Positions 45,446 to 56,322 are shown, counted from the stretch's first letter. The stretch: 64,000 bases of DNA from Halichoerus grypus (GCF_964656455.1 NC_135726.1:24315168-24379167), one strand, 5' to 3'. Notes: generated by a model not told the origin, from the letters alone. Translations and numbers: made by a program.

Positions 45446-45976
45446 AAAAATATAAGCAAAATAAAGACATTTTCAGTATAAGAGTTGAGAGAATTTGACA
45501 CCAGCAAAGTGGAGCTAAAAGCAATATTAGAGTTTTTCAGGCTGAAGGAAGGTAATATCTGACACTACATCAGGTCCACATAAGTGACAAAAAAGACAAC
45601 TGGTAAACAGGTGTGTAAATATAGAGGACCAGTCTTTCCCTGTGGGGAAAAAGAAATCTTTAAAGGATAATTGACTACTTAAGGCAAAACTACAGGAATG
45701 TATTGAGATTTATAATAAATGTAGAATTAGAATAAAAACAACTGAACAAAAAGAAGGTGGTTGGAAAGTGAGGTATATTATGTGAAGTTGATAAATTCCA
45801 ATAAAGATAGACTGCAGATGTTGACACTGAATATTATAATCCTTAGAATGACAGCTGAAAGTAAAACAAACAGATAAAACTAAAATGGTGAATAGCTGAG
45901 ATTTATAGAATAGTAAAAATAAGAACTTGGTTAATCCAAAAGAAGTCAGGAGGCTGAAATAAGAACAGATGGGACA

Positions 45977-46505
45977 CTGATGTTTATAGCAGCATTATCT
46001 ACAATAGGCAAATTATGGAAACAGCTGTATCCACCAAATAATGAACGGATAAAGAAGATATGGTATATACATATAATGGAATATTACTCAGCCATAAAAA
46101 GAATGGAATCTTGTCATTTGCAAGACACGGAGAGAACTAGAGAGTATTATGCTAAGCAAAATAAGTCAGCCAGAAAAAGACACCATATAATTTCACTGAT
46201 ACGTGGAATTTAAGAAACAAAACAAACGAACAAAGGGGCAAAAAAAGAGAGAAAGAGAGAGAGAGAGGCAAACCAAGAAAGAGACTCTTAACTACAGAGA
46301 ACAAACTGATGGTTACCAGAGGGGAGGTGGGCAGGGGGGATGGGTTAAATAGGTGATGGGGATTAAGGAGTGTACTTGTGATGAGCACTGGGTGTGGTTT
46401 GGAAGTGCTGAATTGTATTATTGTAATATTGTAATATTATATACCTGAAACTAATATTATACTGTATGTTAACTAACTGGAATTTAAATGAAAACTTAAA
46501 AAAAA
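45977..46505 (+). mobile_element. Young carnivore L1 3' end (plus), 5'-truncated
   Basis: End of ORF2 and 3' UTR: 'CAGCAGCATTATCTACAATAGG', 'TGGAATATTACTCAGCC', 'GTACTTGTGATGAGCACTGGG', 'GTTAACTAACTGGAATTTAAATG'. TSD AGAACAGATGGGACA (45962-45976) against AGAATAGATGGGACA (46506-46520). Contains a GA-rich run (46242-46268) and the usual G-rich 3' UTR tract. Confidence 0.95.
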
Positions 46506-46910
46506 AGAATAGATGGGACAAAGATAATGTAAAAATCACATAATGGTAAACATAAACCAAAGCATGCCAATAATTATATTATGCAAAAAATCTATCAAAG
46601 TCCAATTAAAAGACATTCTCACACTATATTACAAAAAAAAAAAAAAAAAGGAGAGACCCAACTACATGCTATTTACAAGAGATACCTTTTATTCATAGAG
46701 ACACAGGTCAAAGATGAGAAATGGGAAGAGTAAGCAAGAGAAAGTATGTACATCTATGTTAATATCAAATAAAATAGATTTCAAGAGGAAAGTTTTGCTC
46801 TCAAAGACAAAGAGGGCATTTCATAATAATAAAGGCCAATTCCATAAGAAGACACACACTGCATGTTCAGTAATTGATAGAAAAAATAGGAATTCAGTAA
46901 GGATATAAAA

Positions 46911-47106
46911 TTTTTTTTTTTTAAGATTTTATTTATTTGACAGAGAGAGACACAGTGAGAGAGGGAACACAAGCAGGGGGAGTGGGAGAGGGAGAAGCAG
47001 GCTTCCCGCTGAGCAGGGAGCCTGATGTGGGGCTCAATCCCAGAACCCTGGGATCATGACCTGAACTGAAGGCAGACACTTAATGACTGGGCCACCCAGG
47101 CACCCC
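46911..47106 (-). mobile_element. SINEC SINE (minus)
   Basis: AAGATTTTATTTATTTGACAG at left, GGCCACCCAGGCACCCC at right. Perfect TSD AGGATATAAAA (46900-46910, 47107-47117). Confidence 0.97.
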
Positions 47107-47696
47107 AGGATATAAAAGATTTAAATATAACTAAGAACCTAGTTTATATTTATAGAACACTATGCACAACAAATGCTGAACATGTATTTTACAAGGTTAC
47201 ATAGAACATTCAAAATGATAGACCATAGTATTAGTCTCACTAGTTCCAATGCTTTGACATCATATTGTATGTACTCTGAGTATGACAGAATTAAATTAGG
47301 CATAGAAAAAAAAGATATGGAAAATCTCAAAACACTGGGAAAGTCAGCAACACACTCATAAATAACTCATCGTTGAAACAAGAGTTAACAAAATTAGAAG
47401 ATACTTAGAACTGAATGATAATTAAAAAGGCATATATGCATATATGGGGTATCATAGTAGTGGTGCTTATAGGGAAAACTATAGTTTCAATTGTTTTTAT
47501 TAAAAAAGATGAAAGGCGTAAAATTAATTATCCAAATGTTAACCATAAAAGCCTGGTAAAAATGAATTAACTATTAAAATTAATCCCAAACAAAAGCAAC
47601 TAATAAAGATGAAAAGGGAAAGAAAAGAAATAGAAACAGACAACTAACAGAAAAAAATCAATGAAATCAGTCGTTAATGGTATGGAAATATTATCC

Positions 47697-47732
47697 CCAA
47701 ATAAAATAAAATAAAATAAAATAAAATAAAAT
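47697..47732 (+). repeat. (TAAAA)n pentanucleotide repeat
   Basis: Seven AAATA/TAAAA units inside the old L1. No L1 3' terminus precedes it, unlike the repeat at 36351. Confidence 0.95.
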
Positions 47733-49185
47733 CAGCTTAATAAGCTCATAACTAGACTGATTAAAAAAACAACACAGTATCAGAAAAGAATGAAGCAACA
47801 TCAATATCGAAATTATAATTATGAGCAACTTAATAGCTATAAATTTGACAACCCATATAAAAAGGACACATTTATTGAAAAACACACATTAATGGACTGA
47901 TGAATTTGTTAAAGACATTGAATTTTTTAAATTAATAATCTTCTCACAAAGAAATCTTCAGGTGCAGATGGCTTCACTGTTGAGTTCTAGAAAACATTAC
48001 TGGAAGAAATCCTATCAATCTTAAACAAACTCAGAAAACAGTGGAGGAGGAAACTCATTTTAATTTTATGAGGTCAGCATAACCTTGATAGGAAAACTAG
48101 ACGAGCACAGAACAAGTAAATAAAGTTCCAAACTAATAACCTCAGACATAATTTACAAAATATTAGCAGGCTGAACCCAACAATATATAAAAATAAAAAT
48201 AAATAAAATGACCAATTTGGATTTATCTTTGAATTGCAGTCCACTTTAACACTGAAAATCAATGTTATTTACATTAATAAAGAAGAAAATAATATGATTA
48301 TGTGAACTGCAGAAAAAAGTTTGACAAAATTTAAACTACGTTCATGATTAAAAAAAAAAACTCATAGCAAAGTAGGAAAAAAATAAAGGTGGGGGGGATT
48401 TCTTCAGCCAGATAAAGACATCTATGAAACTTCTACTATGAACATCACATTTAATATTGAAAGAATAACAATTTCCCTCCATATCAGGAGTAGGATAAGA
48501 TTGGCTGTCCTGACCACTGCTATTTAACATTGGCCCAGATGTCCTACCCAGTGTAACAATAACACAAGGAAAATAAAGTGCATAAATATTCAACTATAAA
48601 ATCAGAGGAGATGTAAACTGTCCTTTAGTACATATATAGAAATCACAAAGAAACTCTGAATTAACTTCTAGAACTAACAAGTGAATTAATGAATACCACA
48701 AACTGAGGGCAACATAAAATTTAGTTCCATGAACAACTGGCAAATCAAATAAAAAGTGTCATTTACAATAGCATCAGAAATCCTAAACCATGTAGGATTA
48801 GGTTTACCCAAAAATGTGTAAGACCACTACACAAAAAAACCTACAAAAGACTGTTTGGGGAAATTTATAAAAGAATTAAAATATTGGTGAGATATACCAT
48901 GTTAATGGATTAGAAACACATTATTATTAATATGTCAGTGCAATTCCTAACAAGATCCCAAGAAGACTTTCCATAGAAATTTAAAATCTGATTCTAAAAT
49001 TCATACAAAAAAGCAATGCATTTACAATAACTACAACAATCTTTAAAAAGAAGAAAAGTCAACTACTTATACTACCTTCCATTCAAAATAAAGTTGTAAA
49101 AATTTACAATAAACAAGACTATGGCGTTAGCCTAGGGATAGACAAATAGGTCAATGGAACAGAGTAATAAATTCAAAGTACTAAA

Positions 49186-49370
49186 AATTGAGATACAATT
49201 GACATATAGCATGGTGCATGTTTAATGTATACAACATGTTAGTTTGATACAATTAAACACATATTGCAAAATGATTATCACTATAATGTTAGCTTATACC
49301 TCCATCATCTCTCCCAATAGATGTTTGTGTGGGGACAGAGGCCCTGGTCTCCTACAATGTCATTTTAATG
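49186..49370 (-). mobile_element. L1 3' end fragment (minus) inside plus L1
   Basis: 'ATTGAGATACAATTGACATATAGC', 'GTATACAACATGTTAGTTTG', 'GCAAAATGATTATCACTATAATG' are reversed L1 3' end phrases, while plus-strand L1 runs on both sides. Confidence 0.7.
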
Positions 49371-50110
49371 ATTATCACCTCTATGGCCAATTGATTTTTG
49401 ACAAAGGCGGCAAGGTAATTCAATGGGAAGTCTTTTCAAAAAATGGTACTGGAAAAACTTCAAATTTGTATGAAAAAATTTACCTTAACCTATTCAGCCC
49501 ATACAGAAAAATTAACTCAAAACTGATCATAGATCTAAATGTAAATGCTAATATCACTAAATTTCTAGAAAAAAATAAAGGAGAAAATCTCTGTGAATTA
49601 TGCAATGCAGATTTTTTTTAAAGGACAAAAAAGAAGTATAAGCTATAAAAGAAAAAAAAAGATCAAGTGCACATTTTGATCAAGATTTAAATGCTTTCCT
49701 AATCAGAATATATCATCAGAAAAAGAAAAAGGAAGGTCATAGACTGGGATAAAATTTTTGAAAATCATATATACAACAAAGGGTTTGTATCTAGAATATA
49801 AAAAATTCTAACAGGTCAATAACAAGAAGACAATCTGATAATTAAATTGTAAGACATTTGAAGACATCTCTATTCAAATGGTCAATAAGGACATAAAAAA
49901 TGTTCAACATCATTAGCCATCATAGAAATGCAAATTAAAACCACAGTGGGTCTCTGCTTCTTACTGTCATCCATCATAATAGCTAACATTAGAAAGCCTG
50001 ACAATATAAAATATTGGTGAAAATGTAGAGAGCTGGAAATCTCTTACAGTGCTGACAGGAATGCAAAACTGTACAGCCAATTTGGAAAAGAGTATAACAG
50101 TATCTTATAA

Positions 50111-50270
50111 AGTTATTATATCCAGCCTGGCTTTGTATGGTAATGCAGGCCCATAAAAATGACCACAAAACGGAAACTGTGCAAAATAATCTTAATAATC
50201 AAAGAAAGATTATTACTGCTCATGACCTTTAAAGATTTTGTAAAGTATCACAAACTCACTTTCAGTTATA
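50111..50270. other. Unassigned spacer before MER2
   Basis: No repeat named; the old L1 has faded out by about 50110. Confidence 0.4.
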
Positions 50271-50593
50271 CAGTTGACCATGTGGAGATTAGGGGCACCA
50301 ACTCCCCATGCAGTTGAAAATCCACATACAACTTTTGACTCCCCAAAACTTAACTACTAATAGCCTACTGTTGAACCAAAAGCCTTACCAATAACATAGA
50401 CAGTGATTAACACACACTTTGTATGTGATATGTATTATACACTGTATTTTTTACAGTAAACTAGAAGAAAGCAAATGTTATTAAGACAGTCATAAGGAAA
50501 ATATATTAATAGGACTTCACTGTATGCAAAAAAAAAAAAACCCACATAAGTAGACACACACAGTTCAAACTTGTGTTGTTCAAGAGTCAACTG
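50271..50593. mobile_element. MER2 (TcMar-Tigger) DNA transposon
   Basis: CAGTTGACCATGTGGAGATT at left, GTTGTTCAAGAGTCAACTG at right, TA on both sides (50269-50270, 50594-50595). Interior 'AACTACTAATAGCCTACTGTTG' agrees with MER2. Confidence 0.92.
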
Positions 50594-50639
50594 TAATGTA
50601 TATGAAAAGGAAAAACTCTGGTAAAGCTAATACACGCTT

Positions 50640-51560
50640 TCGTAGATTGTAAATTCAAATATTGGAATTGGTGAGAATGACAATATTTTATTCTTTGTAA
50701 AAAATATTTCAGTAGTAATTTGAACAGTGTTTGCTTTCTTCTCACTGTATAACATACACTCCAAAATGAACATTTTTTCTCCTATGTCTTGGCAAATTGT
50801 AATATTCCCTTTTTAGTTAAGATCAACTTCCAACAGTTTTTCCTTTGCAATTTCAATGTCATGTGAAGATTTTTTGCTTCAGTCAGTTCTGGGACATCTT
50901 GATCCTGTTCATCACTTTCTCATTTATGTCGATGTTTCCTTTCTTCACTGAGTTCCTACGGCTGCATATCTCAAATCTCTTGAATGGCAGCAACAAAGCA
51001 ACACACCCATGAACAGCTCTTTCTTCTGTAATTTCACTTATATTTCATTTGAATTTCACTTTCAACTTTATCATTTTTTCTTTGGTGCACTTTCACCTTT
51101 ACTGGTCAGTTCCCTCTTTCAATTACCCATTTTTGTAAAATGTATCATGGTTTTTATCACTGAGAGACAAGAGACAACATGATTGCAAAGTTTGCTGTCT
51201 GGGTGTGTACTTAGCAACCCATGCACAGACTTGAAAGAAATGGCATGGGGCACCTGAGTGGCTCAGTCAGTTAAGTGTCTGCCTTCGGCTCAGGTCATGA
51301 TCCCAGGGTCCTGGAGTCGAGCCCCTCATCGGGCTCCCTGCTCAGCGGGAAGCCTGCTTCTTCCTCTCCCTCTGTCCCTGCTGCTCCCCTTGCTTGTACA
51401 CTCTCTCTCTCTCTGTCAAATGAATAAATAAAATCTTAAAAAAAAAAAAAAAAAGAAAGAAAGAAATGGCATGAGTGGTAACTGAATATAAGGTCCCTCT
51501 GGTATTTATACTGTAATTATTGCACTAAAGTAAGGTACCAGTGAAGTACATGCCTTATGC
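50640..51560 (-). pseudogene. Tigger-family (pogo-like) transposase remnant (minus)
   Basis: On the minus strand, pieces of a pogo/Tigger transposase C-terminal part can be read across frames: an acidic stretch (Asp-Glu-Gln-Asp-Gln-Asp-Val-Pro-Glu-Leu-Thr) at about 50900, then a 'KLLEVDLN'-like piece, 'TICQDIGEK', and finally 'YSEKKANTVQ' and 'TEIFFTK' near 50685-50760. Their order and spacing match the family's closing helix, in which a Tyr-x-x-Lys-Lys segment and Thr-x-x-x-Phe-Phe come last. Stops and frameshifts are present and the catalytic DDE part is not seen. A SINE interrupts it at 51247-51458. It adjoins a MER2, a deletion derivative of the same superfamily, but lies outside the MER2 ends. 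Confidence 0.6.
51247..51458 (+). mobile_element. SINEC-type SINE (plus)
   Basis: GGGGCACCTGAGTGGCTCAG ... AAATGAATAAATAAAATC plus a long A tail. TSD GAAAGAAATGGCAT (51233-51246, 51459-51472), perfect. Confidence 0.97.
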
Positions 51561-51639
51561 AATTATCACAATATACAACTGTAACTGAAATCTGAACTGT
51601 CTTGTCAGGGGACTAGTGTGAATAAACTAAAACAGGGCA

Positions 51640-51997
51640 TCTTAATTCATTAGGTCAGCTAAAACAAAAATACCAGAGTGAGTGGTTTAAACAACAGACA
51701 TTTGTTTCTCACAGATCTGGAGGTAGAACAGTCCAAGATCAGGGCACTGGCAGATTCAGTGTCTGATGTGGGCCTGCTTCCAGGTTCACAGACAACTCTC
51801 TTTTCACTGTGTCCTCACATGGTGGAAAGAAAGCTAGCTAGCTCTTTGGCCTCATCTTATAATGGCATTAATCCCATTCATAAAGGCTCCATTCTTCATG
51901 ACTAATCACCTCCAAAAGGCCCCACTTCTAAAAACCATCACACGAGAAATAGGTTTCAACTAATGAATTTGGGAGAGACACAAACGTTCAGTCTATT
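51640..51997 (-). mobile_element. ERVL-MaLR LTR, MLT1/MST-like (minus)
   Basis: 'CAGACATTTGTTTCTCACAG', 'CCAAGATCAGGGCACTGGCAG', 'CACTGTGTCCTCACATGGTGG', 'ATTAATCCCATTCATAAAGGC', 'TAATCACCTCCAAAAGGCCCC' are the reversed LTR in order. Solo LTR. The 75-codon plus-strand frame inside it is fortuitous. Confidence 0.85.
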
Positions 51998-52093
51998 GCT
52001 CATGTTAACAAAAATGTATGTGCATATTAGAACTCTGATAAAAATGAGGATTTCCTATGTGTACTTACCAAACAACTGGGCAATTCTATTCTT

Positions 52094-52154
52094 CTTTTTT
52101 TTTGAAAGATTTTATTTATTTTTTTTGACAGAGAGGGAAAGAGAGAGAGAGAGA
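52094..52154 (-). mobile_element. 5'-truncated SINE tail (minus)
   Basis: Only the reversed 3' part, GAAAGATTTTATTTATT to (GA)n. TSD GCAATTCTATTCTT (52080-52093) against GCAATTCTACTTCT (52155-52168). A counterpart to the head-only copy at 14941. Confidence 0.88.
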
Positions 52155-52413
52155 GCAATTCTACTTCTACGTGTTTACCCAAGAGACATGAAAACATAGA
52201 TTCATGCAAATTTGTATGTGTGAATAATCATAGCATTGTTCACAATAGCCAAACACTGGTAGTAAACCAAATGTCCATTAACTACTGACTATATAGGCAA
52301 ATTGTAATATATCCATATTATGCAATAGTACTCAGCAATAAAAAGTAACAAATATTACTATATTTAACAACATGGGTGAAAAACAAGTATGTGTAAAAAA
52401 GAAGTACAGTACA

Positions 52414-52516
52414 GGGGTGCCTGGATGGCACAGTCGGCAGAGCATGTGACTCTTGATCTCAGGGCCATGAGTTCCAGCCCCATGTTCGGTGTAGATTTTA
52501 CATTAAAAAAAAAAAA
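52414..52516 (+). mobile_element. Short tRNA-Lys-headed SINE (plus)
   Basis: GGGGTGCCTGGATGGCACAG ... 'AGAGCATGTGACTCTTGATCTC' ... 'GAGTTCCAGCCCCATG' then GTAGATTTTACATT and A tail. TSD AGTACAGTACAGG-like at both ends (52403-52415, 52517-52529). Same design as 2445-2556. Confidence 0.92.
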
Positions 52517-52743
52517 AGTACAGTACAGGTGTTTCTCTTTAGTAAGAACATATTTTAAATCCTAGCAAAACAACTGAAAGAGGAAAAAAAAAATCAAAGA
52601 GGTAGTGGAGATAAAATGAAAAACTAAAATTATTTGATTAATCCAAAAGGAAGCAGGGAAAAGGGGGTGAGAGAAGGAAGAATAAACAAATGGTACAAAT
52701 AGAAAATAATTAGGGAGATTATGGATTTAAACTTTGTCATATT

Positions 52744-52941
52744 GGGGCACCTGGGTGGCTCAGTTGTTAAGCATCTGCCTTCAGCTCAGGTCATGGTTCC
52801 AGGGTCCTGGGATCGAGCCCCACATCAGGCTCCCTGCTCAGCAGGAAGCCTTGCTTCTCCCTCTCCCACTCCCCCTGCTTGTGCTCCCTCTCTTGCTGTG
52901 TCTCTCTCCATCAAATAAATAAATAAAATCTTGAAAAAAAA
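52744..52941 (+). mobile_element. SINEC-type SINE (plus)
   Basis: GGGGCACCTGGGTGGCTCAG to AAATAAATAAAATCTTG and A tail. Perfect TSD AAACTTTGTCATATT (52729-52743, 52942-52956). Confidence 0.97.
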
Positions 52942-53393
52942 AAACTTTGTCATATTGATAATTATATTAAATATAAATAGTCTAAACATGGCAATTAAAA
53001 AGCAGATATTCTCAGAATAGGTAAGAAAACAATGCCCAACAATATGCTTCCCAAAAGAAAGCTTCTTCACATACATAAAGACACAGATAAAAAAAAAAGG
53101 AATAGTATGCCAAAAAAACATATCATGCAAACACAAATTATCAAAGCTGAAATGTCCATTTTATAATATCAGACAATATAGACTTCAGGACATAAAGTCT
53201 TACCATGAGTAATGAAAGACATTTCATTATGTTAAAAGATCAATTCATCTAGATGGTACAACCATCTTAAATGTGTATGAACCTAATAACAGAGCTTTAA
53301 AATACATGAAGCAACAACTGACAGAACTTTAAGAAGAAATCTACAACTACAAAGATTTCAATATGTCTTTCTCATTAATTAATAAAAGACCTT

Positions 53394-53494
53394 GGGGCAC
53401 CTGGGTGGCTCAGTCTGCTTCTCCCTCTCCATCTGCCCCTCCCCCTGCTCATGCTCACTCTCTCTCTCTCAAATAAATAAAATCTTTAAAAAAA
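53394..53494 (+). mobile_element. Internally deleted SINE (plus)
   Basis: GGGGCACCTGGGTGGCTCAG is followed after TC by TGCTTCTCCCTCTCC, the distal body. About 100 bases are missing, joined at a shared AGTC/GTCTG. Tail AAATAAATAAAATCTTT. No TSD is visible: old L1 lies left, young L1 right. Confidence 0.92.
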
Positions 53495-54349
53495 TATTTG
53501 TTTCAGGTGTACAATATAGTGATTCAACACTTGCATACAACACCTGGTGCTCATTACAGCAAGTGCACTCCTTAATCCCCATCACCTAGTCAACTCATCC
53601 CCCCACCCACATTCCCTCTGTGACCACCAGTTTGTTCTCTATAGTTAAGAGTTTGTTTCTTGACTTGCCTCTTCCTTCCCCCCCTTTGCTCATTTGTTTT
53701 GTTTCTTAAATTCCATATATGAGTGAAATCATATGAGTGAAAACATGTTTTTCTCTTATTATGCTTAGCATAATACTATCTAGCTCCATCCATGTTGCAA
53801 GATTTCATTCTTTTTTTCTGACTAATAGTCCACTGTGTATATGGACCACATCTTTTTTTTTTTTTTTAAATATATATTTATTTATTTATTTGACAAAGAA
53901 AGAGATAGCGAGAGCAGGAACACAAGCAGGGGGAGTGGAAGAGGGAGAATCAGGCTTCCTGCCAAGCAGGGAGCCTGATGTGGGGCTCGATCCCAGGACC
54001 CTGGGATCATGACCTGAGCCGAAGGCAGACGCTTAACAGCTGAGCCACCCAGGCTCTCGGTACCACATCTTCTTTATCCATTAATCAGTCAATGGACACT
54101 TGGGCTGTTTCCATAATTTGGCTATTGTAGATAATGCTGCTATAAACATCAGGGTGCTTAATCCTTCTGAACTGGTATTTTTTTATTCTTTGCGTAAAGA
54201 CCTAGTAGTGCAATTGCTGGATGGTAGGGTAGTTCTATTTTTAACTTTCTGAAGAACCTCCATACTGTTTTCCAGAGTGGCTGCACCAGTTTGCATTCCC
54301 ACCAACAGTGTAAGAGGGTTCCCCTTTCTCCACATCCTTGCCAACATGT
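53495..54349 (-). mobile_element. Young carnivore L1 3' part (minus)
   Basis: 'GTTTCAGGTGTACAATATAGTG', 'CACCTGGTGCTCATTAC', 'CCAGTTTGTTCTCTATAG', then after a SINE 'TTTATCCATTAATCAGTCAATGG', 'GGAACCTCCATACTG'-like, 'CACCAACAGTGTAAGAGGG'. The outermost 3' end and poly(A) are missing where it meets the deleted SINE. 5'-truncated at about 54349. Confidence 0.92.
53855..54061 (-). mobile_element. SINEC SINE (minus) inside young L1
   Basis: T-rich tail then TTTATTTATTTGACAAAG; head GAGCCACCCAGGCTC at right. TSD ACCACATCTT (53845-53854, 54062-54071). As it interrupts the young L1, it is younger still. Confidence 0.96.
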
Positions 54350-54593
54350 CCTTCACTCACTCATATAACTGAAAGGGTCAGAGAGGGAAGTGAGACCAAA
54401 ACCCTGAGAAAGAATTAAGCATTTAAAACAATCTGATAGGAGCCCTAACCATCTGTAGAGTGATGCAGCCAGCTGAGGTCATCCTACAGAGATCCTGGAG
54501 GATAAACACCAACCTTCCTTTCCTCCAGTCTTTTGCAGGTTCTCCCCCTTGGCTGACCTCAGGCAGAAACCAAGGAATTTTGTTGATGTACTT
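54350..54593. other. Unassigned non-coding sequence
   Basis: No repeat named with confidence. Confidence 0.4.
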
Positions 54594-55450
54594 CACTATT
54601 TCCCAAACTGTAGCTTGCATCTGAATTACTTAAAGGACTTTGTGATATTGTGACCTATAATAAGAAATATACATTTGATCTTGCTCCAAGTTTCTGGCAC
54701 AGAGTTTCTAAACCCCTTGGAATTTCCTAAGGGATGACAGCCAAAGACGTGTCTTTTGTTATGTTATTAAGGTGACATTTGCACCTTAAGGATAGAGGCA
54801 GTTTGCCTGGGAAACCAACCTTGTGATTAGAGGATTGGAACTTCCAATCCCTCCCCTGACCTTGGCCAATGATTTAATTAATTGGGCCTATTTAATGAAG
54901 CCTCCATAAAATTCCCCCAAAACAGGATTCAGAGCGCTTCTGGGTTGGTAAACACATGGAGAATTGGGGAGAGTGGTGAGCCAGGCGAGGGCATGGAAGC
55001 TCTGTATCCTTTCCCTGTACCTTGCCCTATGCATCTCTTCCACCTGGGGTTCCTGAATTATATCCTCTTACAATAAACCGGTGATGTAGTAAGTAAAATG
55101 TCTGAGTGCTGTGAGATGCTCTAGCAAATTAATCAAACTCAAGAAGGGGTTGTGGGAACCTCTGATTTATAGTCGGTACGTCAGAAACACATATGACAAC
55201 CTGGGTTTGTGACTAGAGGCTGAAGTGGGGGGAAACTGTAGGACACATCACTTGGTGGTATGTGGGGGTGGAATTCCACTCCCCCCCACACACAGCAGAA
55301 CTGGGTCCAGGAACCCAAAATAGCTTTAAAACACATATTGTTGTTCCTCAGTTCAGATTTTCTGTTTCAGCAGATATGAGTGCAGCCCAATAATTTACAT
55401 TCTATAGAAATCCTGGTGATGATGATGCTGGTCTTTGAAAATCACCGATG
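54594..55450. mobile_element. MER5A split by an LTR
   Basis: First part 54594-54639 ('CACTATTTCCCAAACTG', 'GCATCTGAATTACTTAAAGG'), second part 55323-55450 ('TTAAAACACATATTGTTG', 'CAGATTTTCTGTTTCAGC', 'CCTGGTGATGATGATGCTGG'). Together they make one MER5A-like element; 680 bases lie between. Confidence 0.75.
54640..55322 (+). mobile_element. Solo ERV LTR (plus), subfamily not assigned
   Basis: Begins TGTGATATTGTGACC. Contains CCATAAAATTCCCCC as a possible TATA-like box (54904-54918) and AATAAA at 55071-55076 as polyadenylation signal. 'GGTTGGTAAACACATGGAG' and 'GGGGTTGTGGGAACCTCTG' are known phrases of a mammalian ERV LTR whose name I cannot give safely. No internal viral sequence is present. 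The right end is near 55322. Confidence 0.75.
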
Positions 55451-55884
55451 TAGTTCACAGGGTCAGGTTTCCGGGGCAAAGGATATGGGGCGAGAACATA
55501 GCCAGTGGATCTAGAGTTGTGACAAATAGAAGCTGTCCAGCAGGATTCCATATACGTGGAAAACACACACAGACACACATGAACATGAATATGTTTATTA
55601 ATTAATTAAAAACTGCATTTGCCTCCACCAGCAAATTGTTTTAACAAGGCCCCTATCTGCTCTACCCCAATAGAAATAAGCTCTTTCAACACCAGATAAG
55701 AAGAATTTGCATATATATCATTGGCCGGAAAGATTGGCCACTTAATATCCAAGAGTTTTTTTATGGTAATTTACAACTACCCCATGAAAGTATTGTTCTC
55801 CCAAAAATCTTGGTGATCCAAGAAAAGAAAGAAAATCACATAAAAATATTTCATAACTCATATTTATAGTTTTTGAATTCCTGG
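55451..55884. other. Unassigned non-coding sequence
   Basis: A short (CA)-rich stretch at 55564-55579; nothing else recognised. Confidence 0.45.
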
Positions 55885-55960
55885 TGTGTTTTAAGAACTT
55901 TATATATATGATTTCATTTAATCTTCCTAACCACCTCAGGGAGTAGATGACATTAATTTA
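55885..55960 (-). mobile_element. MIR fragment (minus)
   Basis: 'AAGAACTTTATATATATGATTTCATTTAATCTTCC' region and 'CTCAGGGAGTAGATGAC' read as reversed MIR. Confidence 0.6.
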
Positions 55961-56029
55961 TTTTCTAATTTTTTGTTTCACAATTTGCTAAATTAAAGAA
56001 AAAATGGTCTCCAAGAAGAGAATATAGTA

Positions 56030-56215
56030 CACTTGACCTTTGAACAACATGGGTTTGAATTTTGCAGGTTCATTTATATACCGATTGGTTTTGATAAATA
56101 CAGTACTGTAAATGTGTTTTCTCTTTCTCATAATTTTCTTAATATTTCCTTTTCTCTAGCCTCCTTTATTATAAGAATACAGTATATAATACATGTAACA
56201 TGCAAAATATGTGTT
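56030..56215. mobile_element. MER2 DNA transposon, half
   Basis: CACTTGACCTTTGAACAACATGG TIR (TA at 56028-56029), then 'AAATACAGTACTGTAAATG', 'ATAAGAATACAGTATATAATAC'. It stops at about 56215 where a SINE tail begins; the other half is not found after the following L1. Confidence 0.88.
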
Positions 56216-56220
56216 GTTTG

Positions 56221-56322
56221 GCTCTCTCTCTCTCTCTCCCTCTCCCTCTGCTCCTCGCCCTGCTCATTCATGCTCTCTCTCGCTCTCTCTCTCTCTCTCA
56301 AATAAATAAATATTTTAAAACC
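56221..56322 (+). mobile_element. 5'-truncated SINE tail (plus)
   Basis: CT-rich body and AAATAAATAAATATTTT without a head. It lies between a broken MER2 and a 5'-truncated L1; no TSD seen. Confidence 0.85.

Larger units (their letters stand above)
44750..50110 (+). mobile_element. Very old L1 (L1ME/HAL1-like), plus strand
   Basis: An A-rich LINE block: ORF1-side sequence (44800-45970: 'CTCCAAATTTGACATAAATATTAACCC', 'GAATCTTGAAAATAACC' like), then ORF2-derived sequence (46520-50110: 'CAACTACATGCTATTTACAAGAG', 'TCAATGGAACAGAGTAATAAATTC', 'TTGATTTTTGACAAAGGCGG', 'CATCATTAGCCATCATAG'). Broken by a SINE (45232), a young L1 end (45977), another SINE (46911) and a minus L1 piece (49186). A 125-codon frame at 49244-49621 is a fragment of ORF2 and flanking insert. 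Confidence 0.8.
52000..53393 (+). mobile_element. Old L1 (L1M) blocks, plus strand
   Basis: 52060-52413 is L1 3' ORF2/UTR ('CAATAGCCAAACACTGG', 'ACTCAGCAATAAAAAG'). 52550-53393 is earlier ORF1/ORF2 junction sequence ('AATCCAAAAGGAAGCAGGG', 'CATGGCAATTAAAAAGCAG', 'AATAACAGAGCTTTAAAATACATG'). The order is reversed compared with an intact L1, so these are two L1 fragments or a rearranged one. SINEs at 52094, 52414 and 52744 interrupt. Confidence 0.8.

Noticed and set aside
47697..47732. (TAAAA)n as an L1 tail
   Set aside because: No L1 3' terminus precedes it; it lies within continuous old L1 sequence, so it is a simple repeat.
49244..49621. 125-codon plus-strand open frame
   Set aside because: It is made from a minus-strand L1 fragment fused to decayed L1 ORF2; no host gene.
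54640..55322. Active provirus
   Set aside because: Only a solo LTR is present, with no internal retroviral sequence on either side.
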